This document shows, in pieces, positions 17,013 through 25,652 of a DNA stretch of 39,918 nt (positions are counted from its first letter, which is position 1; the number at the start of each line of letters is the position of its first letter). A program made the translations under genes and the position numbers. The notes under the pieces were generated by a model. That model was not told the origin of the DNA and ran no database searches. It saw only the letters and a list, made by a program, of their open reading frames with translations. The DNA lies in the NCBI RefSeq assembly GCF_030146175.1, contig NZ_JASLCE010000078.1, positions 1-39,918 of the forward strand, written 5' to 3'. This stretch comes from Flavobacterium sp. (GTDB lineage Bacteria; Bacteroidota; Bacteroidia; Flavobacteriales; Flavobacteriaceae).

Positions 17013-17759
17013 CTACTTTTTCAGGACTTTTGCCCGGTTGTATTCATAATTCATCTGTGCGATATTAAGCACCGATATGCTTTGCGGACATTCCACTTCA
17101 CAGGCTTCCGTATTCGAACAATGCCCGAAATCTTCACGGTCCATTTGCTGAATCATGTTCAGTACCCGATGCTCTCTTTCCTCTTTACCCTGCGGCAGTT
17201 TCGCCATATGCGAAATCTTAGCCGACGTAAACAAGGCAGCGCTTCCATTTTTACAAGTCGCCACACAAGCACCGCAACCGATACAAGCGGCCGAGTCGAA
17301 AGCGGATTCTGCTGTTTGATGGTTTACCGGAATACTATTGGCTTCCGGAGCTTGTCCTGTATTGACCGATACAAATCCGCCGGAAGCAATAATCCGGTCG
17401 AAAGCACCGCGATCGACTTTCAGATCCTTTTTAACCGGAAAGGCTTTGGAACGGAACGGTTCGATCACAATCGTTTCTCCATCCTTAAATTCCCGCAAAT
17501 GCAACTGACAGGTCGTGGTATTTTTTAGCGGGCCATGTGCCAGTCCGTTTATCATCACGCCACATTGTCCGCAAATTCCTTCACGACAATCGTGATCAAA
17601 CTCAACGGGCATTTCATCCGAAAGCACCAGCTTTTCGTTAAGCGTATCCAACATTTCCAGGAACGACATATGCGGATTAACGTCTTCCAACAGATAATCG
17701 ACCAGTTTTCCCTGTGTATTTTTATCTTTTTGTCTCCAAATTTTCAGGTGTAATTTCAT
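17013..17759 (-). CDS. sdhB: Succinate dehydrogenase/fumarate reductase iron-sulfur subunit
   Basis: Electron-transfer subunit of complex II, passing electrons between the flavoprotein and quinone. All cluster ligands are present in 248 residues. The [2Fe-2S] group is Cys58, Cys63, Cys66 and Cys84. The second group is CIGCGACVATC (Cys159, 162, 165, 169). The third has Cys214, Cys220 and Cys224, the last in EVECPQSI. The spacing fits the type B (Bacteroides/Wolinella-like) enzyme. It sits 16 bases after sdhA and is the last gene of the operon, closed by a hairpin terminator. Confidence 0.96.
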   Translation of the reverse strand: MKLHLKIWRQKDKNTQGKLVDYLLEDVNPHMSFLEMLDTLNEKLVLSDEMPVEFDHDCREGICGQCGVMINGLAHGPLKNTTTCQLHLREFKDGETIVIEPFRSKAFPVKKDLKVDRGAFDRIIASGGFVSVNTGQAPEANSIPVNHQTAESAFDSAACIGCGACVATCKNGSAALFTSAKISHMAKLPQGKEEREHRVLNMIQQMDREDFGHCSNTEACEVECPQSISVLNIAQMNYEYNRAKVLKK

Positions 17760-17775
17760 AGTCTTTTCCCTTTAA

Positions 17776-19692
17776 TTATTTGTAGCTTCTTACAATAGGT
17801 TTTACATTTTCGAATACCAATGGCTCTTTATGCAACATAGGTTCATCATCCTTCCCGGTCCATTCCCAGGCGGAAATAAACTGAAACTCGGCATCGTTTC
17901 GCATGGCTTCTCCATCGGGTGTCTGGTATTCTTCGCGGAAATGTGCACCGCAGGATTCGTTTCGCGTTAAAGCGTCGTAACACATCAATTCTCCAATTTC
18001 CAGATAATCGGCTACACGACCGGCTTTTTCCAGTTCGGCATTCATCGTGTCGGCTGTTCCCGGAATATGCACATTTTCGTAGAACTCTTTTCGCAACTTC
18101 CGGATTTCGGCAATTGCAAATTGCAAGCCCGATTCGCTTCGGGAAAGTCCACAATAGTCATATAGTAGTTTTCCCAATGTCTTATGGTAATGATCGACCG
18201 TTTTGGTTCCTTTAGCATGGACAAAGCGATCCAACTGTTCTTTTACCTGTTTTTCAGCTTCGTCAAAAGCCGGATGATCCGTTGGAATTTTTCCGGTATG
18301 AATTTCACCTGAAAGATAATTTGCCATGGTATAGGGCGCAATAAAATAACCGTCGACAGAAGCTTGTAATAAGGAATTGGCTCCCAGTCGGTTTGCACCA
18401 TGATCGGCAAAATTGGCTTCGCCCAAGGCAAAAAGTCCCGGAATGGTTGTCATCAGTTCATAATCGACCCACAATCCGCCCATCGAAAAATGCGCTGCCG
18501 GCGAAATCATCATCGGCTCTTTATACGCATCGATCCCGGTAATTTTCCGATACATATCGAACAGGTTTCCATATTTTTCTTTGATTTTAGCCACACCCTG
18601 TTCCCGGATTGCTTTGGAAAAATCCAGATAGACGGCATTTTTTAACGCGCCTACGCCAAATCCGGCATCGATACGTTCTTTGGCCGCACGGGAAGAAATA
18701 TCCCTTGGTGCCAGGTTTCCAAAAGCCGGATACCTTCGCTCCAGATAATAATCGCGTTCTTCCTCCGGAATAGCGTTTGCTTCACGTTGTTCGTTTTCTT
18801 TTAACGGCACCCATATACGTCCGTCGTTCCGCAGGGATTCCGACATTAACGTAAGCTTCGATTGGTAATCGCCCGATTGTGGTAATGATGTCGGATGAAT
18901 TTGTGTCCAACTCGGACTCGCCATCAGGGCGCCTTTTTTATGCGCTCTCCAGATAGCCGAACCGTTACATCCCATTGCCAGCGTAGACAAATAATAAATT
19001 TTACCAAATCCACCGGTAGCCAAGACCACCGCATGTGCCGCGTGTCTTTCGATTTCGCCGGTGTCGAGGTTTCGTACAATAATTCCCCGCGCCTTTCCGT
19101 CGATTGTCACCAGATCGAGCATTTCATGGCGGGTAAACAATTGTACCGTTTTTTTATGCACCTGACGCATCAACGCCTGATAGGCTCCTATCAATAATTG
19201 CTGACCGGTTTGTCCACGGGCATAAAACGTCCGGCTCACCTGTACGCCACCAAAAGAACGGTTATTCAGATAACCTCCGTATTCCCGTCCAAACGGAACG
19301 CCTTGTGCTACGGCCTGATCGATCAGATTTAGCGAACATTCCGCCATACGGTATACATTGGCTTCTCTGGCTCTGAAATCGCCTCCTTTTAAGGTGTCAA
19401 CAAACATCCGGTACACACTGTCGCCATCGTTTTTATAATTTTTAGCCGCATTGACACCACCCTGAGCCGCTACAGAATGTGCTCGTCGCGCACTATCCTG
19501 AAAACAAAACGATTTTACGTTATAGCCCATTTCGCCCAGCGAAGCGGCAATAGAACTTCCCGCCAATCCGGTTCCTACTACAATCACATCGATTTTTTTA
19601 CGGTTGGCCGGATTGACCAGTTTGGCATTCTTTTTATAATTGGACCATTTTTCTTCGAGCGGTCCTCCCGGTATTTTAGCATCCATATTCAT
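17776..19692 (-). CDS. sdhA: Succinate dehydrogenase/fumarate reductase flavoprotein subunit
   Basis: Catalytic subunit that interconverts succinate and fumarate on FAD. It has 638 residues, normal for type B enzymes. The nucleotide-binding motif is [17 protein letters not shown] (about 36-52). The FAD-linking histidine is His72 in [15 protein letters not shown]. Substrate-site motifs include [18 protein letters not shown] and [15 protein letters not shown] second ATG two codons in is equally possible as the start. It lies 13 bases after sdhC and 16 before sdhB. Whether the complex works mainly as dehydrogenase or fumarate reductase cannot be told from sequence. Confidence 0.97.
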   Translation of the reverse strand: MNMDAKIPGGPLEEKWSNYKKNAKLVNPANRKKIDVIVVGTGLAGSSIAASLGEMGYNVKSFCFQDSARRAHSVAAQGGVNAAKNYKNDGDSVYRMFVDTLKGGDFRAREANVYRMAECSLNLIDQAVAQGVPFGREYGGYLNNRSFGGVQVSRTFYARGQTGQQLLIGAYQALMRQVHKKTVQLFTRHEMLDLVTIDGKARGIIVRNLDTGEIERHAAHAVVLATGGFGKIYYLSTLAMGCNGSAIWRAHKKGALMASPSWTQIHPTSLPQSGDYQSKLTLMSESLRNDGRIWVPLKENEQREANAIPEEERDYYLERRYPAFGNLAPRDISSRAAKERIDAGFGVGALKNAVYLDFSKAIREQGVAKIKEKYGNLFDMYRKITGIDAYKEPMMISPAAHFSMGGLWVDYELMTTIPGLFALGEANFADHGANRLGANSLLQASVDGYFIAPYTMANYLSGEIHTGKIPTDHPAFDEAEKQVKEQLDRFVHAKGTKTVDHYHKTLGKLLYDYCGLSRSESGLQFAIAEIRKLRKEFYENVHIPGTADTMNAELEKAGRVADYLEIGELMCYDALTRNESCGAHFREEYQTPDGEAMRNDAEFQFISAWEWTGKDDEPMLHKEPLVFENVKPIVRSYK

Positions 19693-19705
19693 ATCCCATC
19701 ATTTT

Positions 19706-20362
19706 TTATTTAGCATTTAGAAAGTAGACATACACCGGAATAATGGCAAATCCAAGGCTGATCATCAGCGAATAGCCGATTCCGAAATAGCGGATCCATC
19801 GTACAAACTTGGGATGAAATACACCCAAAGTTCGGATTGCGCTGAAAAAACCATGTAAAAGATGATAACCCAGTGCGATCATCGATATGACATAGATCAC
19901 CACATACCATCCCTCCTGATAGGTCGTTACAACCAGCGTGTATAAGTCTTTATTGCCGTTTGCATCCATAGGTAACACTCCGAATTTATATTCGTACCAG
20001 AAATTTTTAAAATGAATGATCAGAAAAAGTAATAACACCGTTCCCAATACACCCATATTCCGACTGTACCATTTACTGGCTCTTCCGCGGTTATCGGTTG
20101 TATAGCTTCCGCCCGACTGTTTGTTTCTCATCGTAATAATCAAAGCGTACAGCGCATGGAGCATAATCGAAGCGTAGAGTACATACGAAACCATTTTGAT
20201 AAACAGATTTCCCGATAAAAAATGCGAATAGGCGTTAAACTGTAATTGTGCTGTTTCGGCCGGCAGGAATAATTGCAGGTTTCCTAAAAGATGGATGATC
20301 AGGAAAAAACACAAAAACAGCCCCGTCAGGCACATAAAAATTTTTCTTGTAAGTGATTGCAT
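19706..20362 (-). CDS. sdhC: Succinate dehydrogenase cytochrome b subunit (type B, di-heme)
   Basis: Membrane anchor and quinone-binding subunit of complex II. The 218-residue protein has five transmembrane segments (about 12-32, 55-78, 103-123, 150-172, 193-215). That fits the single-anchor type B family, which carries two haems. Histidines at 24, 47, 69, 117, 167 and 170 lie in or near helices I, II, III and IV and include the probable haem ligands. The gene starts 16 bases after the DASS transporter stop, so the anchor gene is joined to the transport genes upstream as well as to sdhA and sdhB. Confidence 0.95.
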   Translation of the reverse strand: MQSLTRKIFMCLTGLFLCFFLIIHLLGNLQLFLPAETAQLQFNAYSHFLSGNLFIKMVSYVLYASIMLHALYALIITMRNKQSGGSYTTDNRGRASKWYSRNMGVLGTVLLLFLIIHFKNFWYEYKFGVLPMDANGNKDLYTLVVTTYQEGWYVVIYVISMIALGYHLLHGFFSAIRTLGVFHPKFVRWIRYFGIGYSLMISLGFAIIPVYVYFLNAK

Positions 20363-20378
20363 GCTATATTCTTTTAAA

Positions 20379-21809
20379 TTAATAGTAACCTATAATTTTC
20401 ATCCATAGTCCGCCAACGGTCATATAGATGAGCAATAAGATCAGACCGGTTTCGAGTCCGCGGAGCCACCAGTTTTTTAAATCGACATAACCGCTTCCGA
20501 AGAATACCGGTGCCGGACCGTGACCATAATGTGTTAGTGTTCCGTATAGCGAACCGATAAATCCCAACATAAAAGCCAGTAAAAGTCCCGGAATTCCCAG
20601 CGAAACACCTACGCCCAACAATGCGGCATACATGGCCGCAACGTGCGCCGTAGCACTGGCAAACAGGTAATGACTAAAAAAATAGACCAGAATGATCACC
20701 GGAAAAGCTATCTGCCAGCTTAAATCGCCAATCTGTACTTTTACCAAGTTACTAAACCATCCGATAAAACCCAACTCGTTTAGCGAACTGGCCATCATTA
20801 CCAAAACCGAAAACCATACGATCGTATCCCAGGCTCCTTTTTCGGATTTAATATCTTCCCAGGTCAATACGGATGTCAGTAATAACATGATCAAACCAAT
20901 AAAAGCTGTTGTTGTTGCATCAATTGAAAACAAATCCCCTGTAATCCATAAAAACAAAAGCAGGAAAAATGCCAGTAACATCAGCCATTCGTTACGGGTA
21001 ACCGGTCCCATTTCCTTTAGTTTTTTGGCGGCCATTTGCGGTGCATCGCCTGTTTTCTTTAATTCCGGCGGATATAATTTATACAACACAAACGGAATTA
21101 CGAAAAAAGAAACCAATCCCGGGATAATCGCCGCAATGGCCCATGACATCCAGGAAATTTTAATACCCAGATCGGCTGCAAACTTCTGACACATCGGATT
21201 ACTGGCCGTTCCGGTTAAAAACATAGACGACGCAATTAGGTTCATATTATAACTGTTCAGCGTTAGGTAGGAACCCAGCTTGCGGTGTGTTTCGGGTTTA
21301 TCGGGTTCGGAGCCAAAACTAATGGCCATCGATTTCATAATCGGATAAATGATACCCCCACCGCGTGCCGTATTACTCGGAATTGCCGGTGCCAGACACA
21401 AATCAGCCAGTCCCAATCCATAGGCCAATCCGAGGGAACTTTTTCCAAAAATCCGGATAAACAAAAAGGCAATCCGGTTTCCCAATCCGGTTTTAATAAA
21501 TCCACGGGCGATAAAAAACGAAATTCCGATAAGCCAAATTACTTTATCGCCAAATCCTCTTAGTGCCAATGTGATGGACTTACCGGCTTCGCCCGGAGCC
21601 AATACCTGTGATAATGCTGTGATTCCGATAGCAATCATACACATCGTTCCCATGGGAGCCGCCTTTAGTATAATTCCTAAAATTGTCGCTACAAAAATGG
21701 CAAACAGATGCCATGCCTCGGGAGTAACGCCATCCGGTTGCGGAATAAGCCATAAAGCAATACCGGCAGCCAAAGTGATCAAAACCCTGGTAATGTTAAC
21801 TTCTTTCAT
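20379..21809 (-). CDS. DASS-family di/tricarboxylate transporter (CitT/SodiT1-like)
   Basis: A 476-residue inner-membrane carrier of the divalent anion symporter family, with about 12 hydrophobic segments. The two substrate/sodium-site motifs of the family are present: SNT at 145-147 (APAIPSNTARGG) and SAT at 385-387 (LFASATAHV). TASNPM (201-206) and LTHYGHGPAPVFFGSGYV are also typical of the CitT, TtdT and plastid 2-oxoglutarate/malate branch, whose members often exchange one dicarboxylate for another. Its position between an outer-membrane porin and sdhC suggests that the cargo is succinate, fumarate or malate. Uptake versus antiport is not decidable here. Confidence 0.93.
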   Translation of the reverse strand: MKEVNITRVLITLAAGIALWLIPQPDGVTPEAWHLFAIFVATILGIILKAAPMGTMCMIAIGITALSQVLAPGEAGKSITLALRGFGDKVIWLIGISFFIARGFIKTGLGNRIAFLFIRIFGKSSLGLAYGLGLADLCLAPAIPSNTARGGGIIYPIMKSMAISFGSEPDKPETHRKLGSYLTLNSYNMNLIASSMFLTGTASNPMCQKFAADLGIKISWMSWAIAAIIPGLVSFFVIPFVLYKLYPPELKKTGDAPQMAAKKLKEMGPVTRNEWLMLLAFFLLLFLWITGDLFSIDATTTAFIGLIMLLLTSVLTWEDIKSEKGAWDTIVWFSVLVMMASSLNELGFIGWFSNLVKVQIGDLSWQIAFPVIILVYFFSHYLFASATAHVAAMYAALLGVGVSLGIPGLLLAFMLGFIGSLYGTLTHYGHGPAPVFFGSGYVDLKNWWLRGLETGLILLLIYMTVGGLWMKIIGYY

Positions 21810-21835
21810 GGGGAGCAGTTTTATATTAGTATTTT

Positions 21836-23008
21836 TTAAAGGCGGCTCTGTACCTGTAGTAATAGCAGGTTATTGTTATGCGTAGTCGTATCGTCTATCG
21901 TATGCTGGTAACGATCGATTTGTAATCCCAACTGAATCCGGGCACCATAATCTTTCAGGAACTCGAATCCAAGCATTGGTACGAGTGTCTGGCGAACATT
22001 GGAATTGATTCGGAAATTGGAATCCATATATTCATAACGACAGGAAAACTCGATAGCACTCAGTTTTTTATATTTGATTTCATACCGCAGATTGGGCAGA
22101 AAATAAAAACCGCGTATCTGGTAATTACTGATATACGGTGTGCGTTCTTCTACCGGTAGCGAAAAATACAGATTGTGATTAATGGCTTGTTTAGCTTCCA
22201 TTTGGGTTTCGAAAAACAAACGGTCGGTTAACTGAAAATCGGCCGTGATATCGGCACCAAAAGCGTATACTTCTTTTTTAAAAACCTCGCCAAGTCCTGC
22301 ATTTAATCCAAAGTTCACATTGTTCTTTTTTGACAATCCCATTACAATCCGAGTCGAATATTGTTTTCCGTTGTCTTTGTCCATTTCCTGATTCCGGCCA
22401 TTTCCGTTTACGACCGAAAAAGCATACGTTATCGGTAAAGTCCCTATAGCTACCGCGCCACTTAATGCAGCACCAATCTGGAAACTCGTCCAGCCGTTTT
22501 TTCCGAATTCATAATACTGATTCGAAAAATCCATCGATTTAATAATATCGACCGGATAGGTCTCTTCGATACCAAACCAAGGACGAAATTGGCCAACGGT
22601 AATCGCAAAATAGTTATTAAACGTATATTTGAGGTAAGCGTTTTCGAGTACTTTGTTTTTGGGATCCGATTTAAAGTCGGCCAGATTTACCAAGGCAACG
22701 ACTTCCGTTCGTTCGGATATTTTGGCTCTGACTTGTGCCCGCATTCTTTTAATATCGAAAGAATTTTGGGTAACATTGCCATCGGAGTGATGCAAACCGT
22801 TTAAGTCGACATTATCGGTAAGTCCTACCAGATAGCGTGCCTGAAAAAGGCCTTTAAACTGAAGTTGCGGGTATTTTACCGGAGTTGCGACCGGAGCCGG
22901 AGCCGACGGTATCTTTAGACTATCGGCATTTTGAGCCAACAGATTATAAGGTAGCAAAAAAAGAAATAAAGCTTTGGCAAGTAATACGTTAACAATTTTA
23001 TTATTCAT
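21836..23008 (-). CDS. Outer-membrane porin (OprP/OprO-like beta-barrel)
   Basis: A 390-residue protein with a signal peptide (MNNKIVNVLLAKALFLFLLPYNLLAQ). A short Pro/Ala linker follows, then alternating amphipathic strands to a C-terminus ending in a beta strand (LLLLQVQSRL). The strand motifs FKGLFQARYLVG, VGQFRPWFGIEETYP and FEFLKDYGARIQLGLQID match the phosphate-selective porin O/P type family used widely in Bacteroidota. It is the first gene of the operon with the DASS carrier (26-base gap) and sdhCAB, so its ligand is probably a dicarboxylate rather than phosphate; that is inferred from context. Confidence 0.88.
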   Translation of the reverse strand: MNNKIVNVLLAKALFLFLLPYNLLAQNADSLKIPSAPAPVATPVKYPQLQFKGLFQARYLVGLTDNVDLNGLHHSDGNVTQNSFDIKRMRAQVRAKISERTEVVALVNLADFKSDPKNKVLENAYLKYTFNNYFAITVGQFRPWFGIEETYPVDIIKSMDFSNQYYEFGKNGWTSFQIGAALSGAVAIGTLPITYAFSVVNGNGRNQEMDKDNGKQYSTRIVMGLSKKNNVNFGLNAGLGEVFKKEVYAFGADITADFQLTDRLFFETQMEAKQAINHNLYFSLPVEERTPYISNYQIRGFYFLPNLRYEIKYKKLSAIEFSCRYEYMDSNFRINSNVRQTLVPMLGFEFLKDYGARIQLGLQIDRYQHTIDDTTTHNNNLLLLQVQSRL

Positions 23009-23024
23009 AGTGACGAATTTAGGG

Positions 23025-23110
23025 CCTTGTAAGTATTAGGTATTTACCTTACAAGGGAAATTGTTATCACTATAAAATTAACAAAAAAATTATAAAAAAA
23101 TACCTTACAA
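23025..23110. promoter_or_regulatory. Repeated TTGTAAG motifs upstream of the porin-DASS-sdh operon
   Basis: CCTTGTAAG (23025-23033) is mirrored by CTTACAAGG (23048-23056), with a smaller palindrome AGGTA-TT-TACCT between (23038-23049). TACCTTACAA occurs at 23045-23054 and again exactly at 23101-23110. The whole lies 17-102 bases before the porin ATG. Three copies of one motif in a leader of this size look like operator sites for a dimeric regulator. The regulator is unknown, and no clear TAnnTTTG box is present. Confidence 0.5.
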
Positions 23111-23208
23111 AATATTTTTTTTCAATTTTAAAGATAAGCTGTTAAAAACACAACATTTCGTTAACAAGAAGTCAATCGAAACGTCTGAAGCTCAAAAAAA
23201 AGTAAAAG

Positions 23209-23601
23209 TTAGTGGAGTACTTCAACAACCGTAAGTCGGTTTCCGTATAAATCTTTACAGTGGAAAAACTTACTTTCGGGCGTTACGGTGAGTCCTTCGA
23301 TAATTTCGACCGTATTGGTCTTTACATAGTGGTAAAGGTCTTCGCAATTATCGGTATAAATTACAATGGTGGGCTGACCTCCGGTTTGGTGACCAATACG
23401 TTCCGACTGGGTCGCATCGTCTGCTTTAAGCAGCCATAATCCAACGGTAGTATTATCGGAAAAGCCAATATGAACATAGCGTTGTCCGTCTGGCATAACC
23501 GCATCGTAAAGTTTTTTACAGAAAAAATTCCTGCGATAGAAATCAAATGCTTTGTCGTAATCTTCCACTAAGAGAATTACCCTTCCCAAACTGACTTTCA
23601 T
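23209..23601 (-). CDS. VOC (glyoxalase/bleomycin-resistance) superfamily protein
   Basis: A 130-residue cytoplasmic protein with the paired beta-alpha-beta-beta-beta modules of the vicinal oxygen chelate fold. It opens with GRVILLVEDYDKAFDFYRRNFF and closes with KFFHCKDLYGNRLTVVEVL. Candidate metal ligands include His in YVHIGF and a glutamate in the last strand. VOC proteins include glyoxalases, dioxygenases and antibiotic-binding proteins, so no specific substrate is claimed. It starts two bases after the deformylase-like gene, so the two are translated from one message. Confidence 0.85.
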   Translation of the reverse strand: MKVSLGRVILLVEDYDKAFDFYRRNFFCKKLYDAVMPDGQRYVHIGFSDNTTVGLWLLKADDATQSERIGHQTGGQPTIVIYTDNCEDLYHYVKTNTVEIIEGLTVTPESKFFHCKDLYGNRLTVVEVLH

Positions 23602-23603
23602 AA

Positions 23604-24251
23604 TTACTGGCGTTTTAAACGGTCTTCTAAATATAACGAGGTCTCATTGTTAATGCTGTGATAGGTATTCTTTGTTTGTTCCTCCAGTCGGTCGGTAAAT
23701 AAAATACCGTTCAGATGATCGGTTTCATGCTGGAAAATCACCGCTGTAAAGCCTTCGATAATTTCTTCCTGCTTCACACCTTTTATATCCTGATAGGACA
23801 ATCGGATGGTATAATTGCGGAATACATCGCCACTACGATCCGGAATCGACAAACAGCCTTCATTTCCTTTTCGAAGCAATTTGGAACGCCAGATAATCAC
23901 CGGATTGATATAGGCTTCAAATGGTTCACCACTTTTATCAAACCGCTGAACCCAGATTACATTTCGGTTAATTCCAACCTGAGGTGCTGCAATTCCTACA
24001 CCACCTTCTTCGGGATCGGTAACCGCCTGATACATTCTGTCCAGTAATACCGGTAAATCTTTGTCGTTGGGATTTATATCTTTTGATACCGATTGTAGAA
24101 TGAGCAACTCCGAAGGCTCCGTTATCTGAATAACCTTCATTTTCTGTTTTCTGTCACCGGAATGGATACGGGCTTTTTCTTCTTTTGTAAAATGTTGCGC
24201 CATAGAAGTCATACTAACAAAAGTAAACAACAATAGGTATATTTTTTTCAT
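23604..24251 (-). CDS. Peptide deformylase family protein with a signal peptide
   Basis: A 215-residue protein with all three deformylase motifs: GVGIAAPQVG (Gln91), EGCLSIP (Cys133) and QHETDHLNG (His175, Glu176, His179). The metal ligands and catalytic Glu are therefore complete. Normal deformylase removes the N-formyl group from nascent proteins in the cytosol. Here the N-terminus is a signal peptide (MKKIYLLLFTFVSMTSMAQ), followed by about 60 extra residues before motif 1, so the protein should be exported. The true housekeeping def is presumably elsewhere. A periplasmic amide hydrolase acting on formylated peptides is one possibility. It is translated ahead of the VOC gene with a two-base gap. 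Confidence 0.9.
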   Translation of the reverse strand: MKKIYLLLFTFVSMTSMAQHFTKEEKARIHSGDRKQKMKVIQITEPSELLILQSVSKDINPNDKDLPVLLDRMYQAVTDPEEGGVGIAAPQVGINRNVIWVQRFDKSGEPFEAYINPVIIWRSKLLRKGNEGCLSIPDRSGDVFRNYTIRLSYQDIKGVKQEEIIEGFTAVIFQHETDHLNGILFTDRLEEQTKNTYHSINNETSLYLEDRLKRQ

Positions 24252-24326
24252 TTCTAAATTTAAGACATTATTTTTACCTGTAACAAAGATTTAAAATTAA
24301 TCGGATTCCGGCAAATCACAATCATT

Positions 24327-25139
24327 TTGACGATAAATAGCAACATAAAAGCGTTATACACACCGGTTCAGCCTACAATACAGCCCACTTCTGACCGTGT
24401 GAGCTATCGGGAATTTCCGCCCGATATCAGGCTTTCTGCTTATATTTATTGCTACTGGCAATTGAAAACCGATTGTAAACTCCAGGACGAATTTAAGTAT
24501 CAAGTGGTTGCAGACGGTTGTATGGATATTTATTTTGAACTCGATAATCCTTCAGAAGCCTACATTAGTGGATTTAGTGCGCATTGCACCGAATTTCCAT
24601 TGGGAAAAACATTCCATTATATTGGTATTCGTTTTTACCCGGCCATGTTTCCGCTTCTTTTTCAAATGGATGCTTCCGAACTATCCCATCGTTCCGAATT
24701 ATTACAATTGGTTTTACCGGAAAAAGCAAACTATTTTAAAATGCATTTTAATTCCGATCAGGATACCGAAACTAGTAAACAAAAATTAGATCATTACTAC
24801 CTGAACCAAATCAATCGCACTGTGTTACAACCTGATTTTCGCTTTTTTAGTGCCATCGACAAAATCTTTAAAAATTCCGGAAACCTGAATGTGGAAACCG
24901 ACCTCAACACCGGTATCAGTCCGCGGCAACTACGTCGGTTGTCCAAATATTACTTAGGCGATTCTGTCAAAACATTTTGTAAGGTGGTACGTTTCCAAAA
25001 CGCATTACAACAGCATTCCAATCCGAATGGCCGAAATGAATATTCATTCCTGGATTATGGTTATTATGATCAGGCGCATTTTATCAAAGAATTCAAAAGT
25101 ATGTATGGGCTTACCCCTAAAAATGCTCTAAAACAATAA
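24327..25139 (+). CDS. AraC-type transcriptional regulator
   Basis: A 270-residue DNA-binding regulator. The N-terminal half (YREFPPDIRLSAYIYCYWQL and GFSAHCTEFPLGKTFHYIGIRFYP) matches the DUF6597-type sensing domain found in AraC regulators. The C-terminus has the AraC double helix-turn-helix, ending in YSFLDYGYYDQAHFIKEFKSMYGLTPKNAL. No ATG is available: the longest frame opens with TTG at 24327, and a GTG at 24399 would start right at the conserved YREFPP. I keep the longer form but the start is uncertain. The VOC gene 91 bases downstream is the likeliest target or partner. Confidence 0.85.
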   Translation: MTINSNIKALYTPVQPTIQPTSDRVSYREFPPDIRLSAYIYCYWQLKTDCKLQDEFKYQVVADGCMDIYFELDNPSEAYISGFSAHCTEFPLGKTFHYIGIRFYPAMFPLLFQMDASELSHRSELLQLVLPEKANYFKMHFNSDQDTETSKQKLDHYYLNQINRTVLQPDFRFFSAIDKIFKNSGNLNVETDLNTGISPRQLRRLSKYYLGDSVKTFCKVVRFQNALQQHSNPNGRNEYSFLDYGYYDQAHFIKEFKSMYGLTPKNALKQ

Positions 25140-25230
25140 AATTTTAGGAGCCACTTTCGATTGTCCGTTTTTTACAATTTTTTCCAGACTTCCCAACGGA
25201 ACTTTGTAGGGCACATTTAAAACAACAATC

Positions 25231-25605
25231 ATGAAATTTAACTTTGGTATTATCACGACAAAACTTGCAGAAAGTAAAGCCTTTTATACTACTGTATTAG
25301 GATTTGGTATCACTTTCGAAAACGATTTTTATCTCTTGTTACATAGCCCGGACGGTTTTTTCGAAGTCAGTTTTTTACTTCCCAACCATCCGTCACAGCA
25401 ACCGTTATTCCAGTCGGCATTTGCTGGTAACGGCATGTACCTTACTATTGAAGTGGCTGCTGTAGACAGTGTTTATCAGGACATGCGTTCCAAAAACATT
25501 CCTATCGAAATCGAATTACGGGACGAACCATGGGGCGACCGACATTTTGCTATTCAGGATCCAAACGGAATCGGAATTGATATCGTTACCTACTCCGGTT
25601 CCTAA
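25231..25605 (+). CDS. VOC superfamily protein
   Basis: A 124-residue protein of the glyoxalase/bleomycin-resistance/dioxygenase fold. The first module is FGIITTKLAESKAFYTTVLGFGITFEND and the second ends with WGDRHFAIQDPNGIGIDIVTY, the usual signature with a C-terminal acidic residue. The predicted role is small-molecule binding or conversion, substrate unknown. It directly follows the AraC regulator on the same strand, an arrangement often seen for a regulator and its target gene. Confidence 0.87.
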   Translation: MKFNFGIITTKLAESKAFYTTVLGFGITFENDFYLLLHSPDGFFEVSFLLPNHPSQQPLFQSAFAGNGMYLTIEVAAVDSVYQDMRSKNIPIEIELRDEPWGDRHFAIQDPNGIGIDIVTYSGS

Positions 25606-25652
25606 AAAAACCGTATAATTTTTGTAACTTTATAAGCCAAAAATTATTTGTG

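Noticed and set aside
20692..21189. Plus-strand frame of 165 codons
   Set aside because: Antisense to the DASS carrier; composition is that of a reverse-read membrane protein.
21836..23008. Phosphate-specific porin
   Set aside because: The family name suggests phosphate, but no phosphate transport genes are near and the operon points to dicarboxylates.
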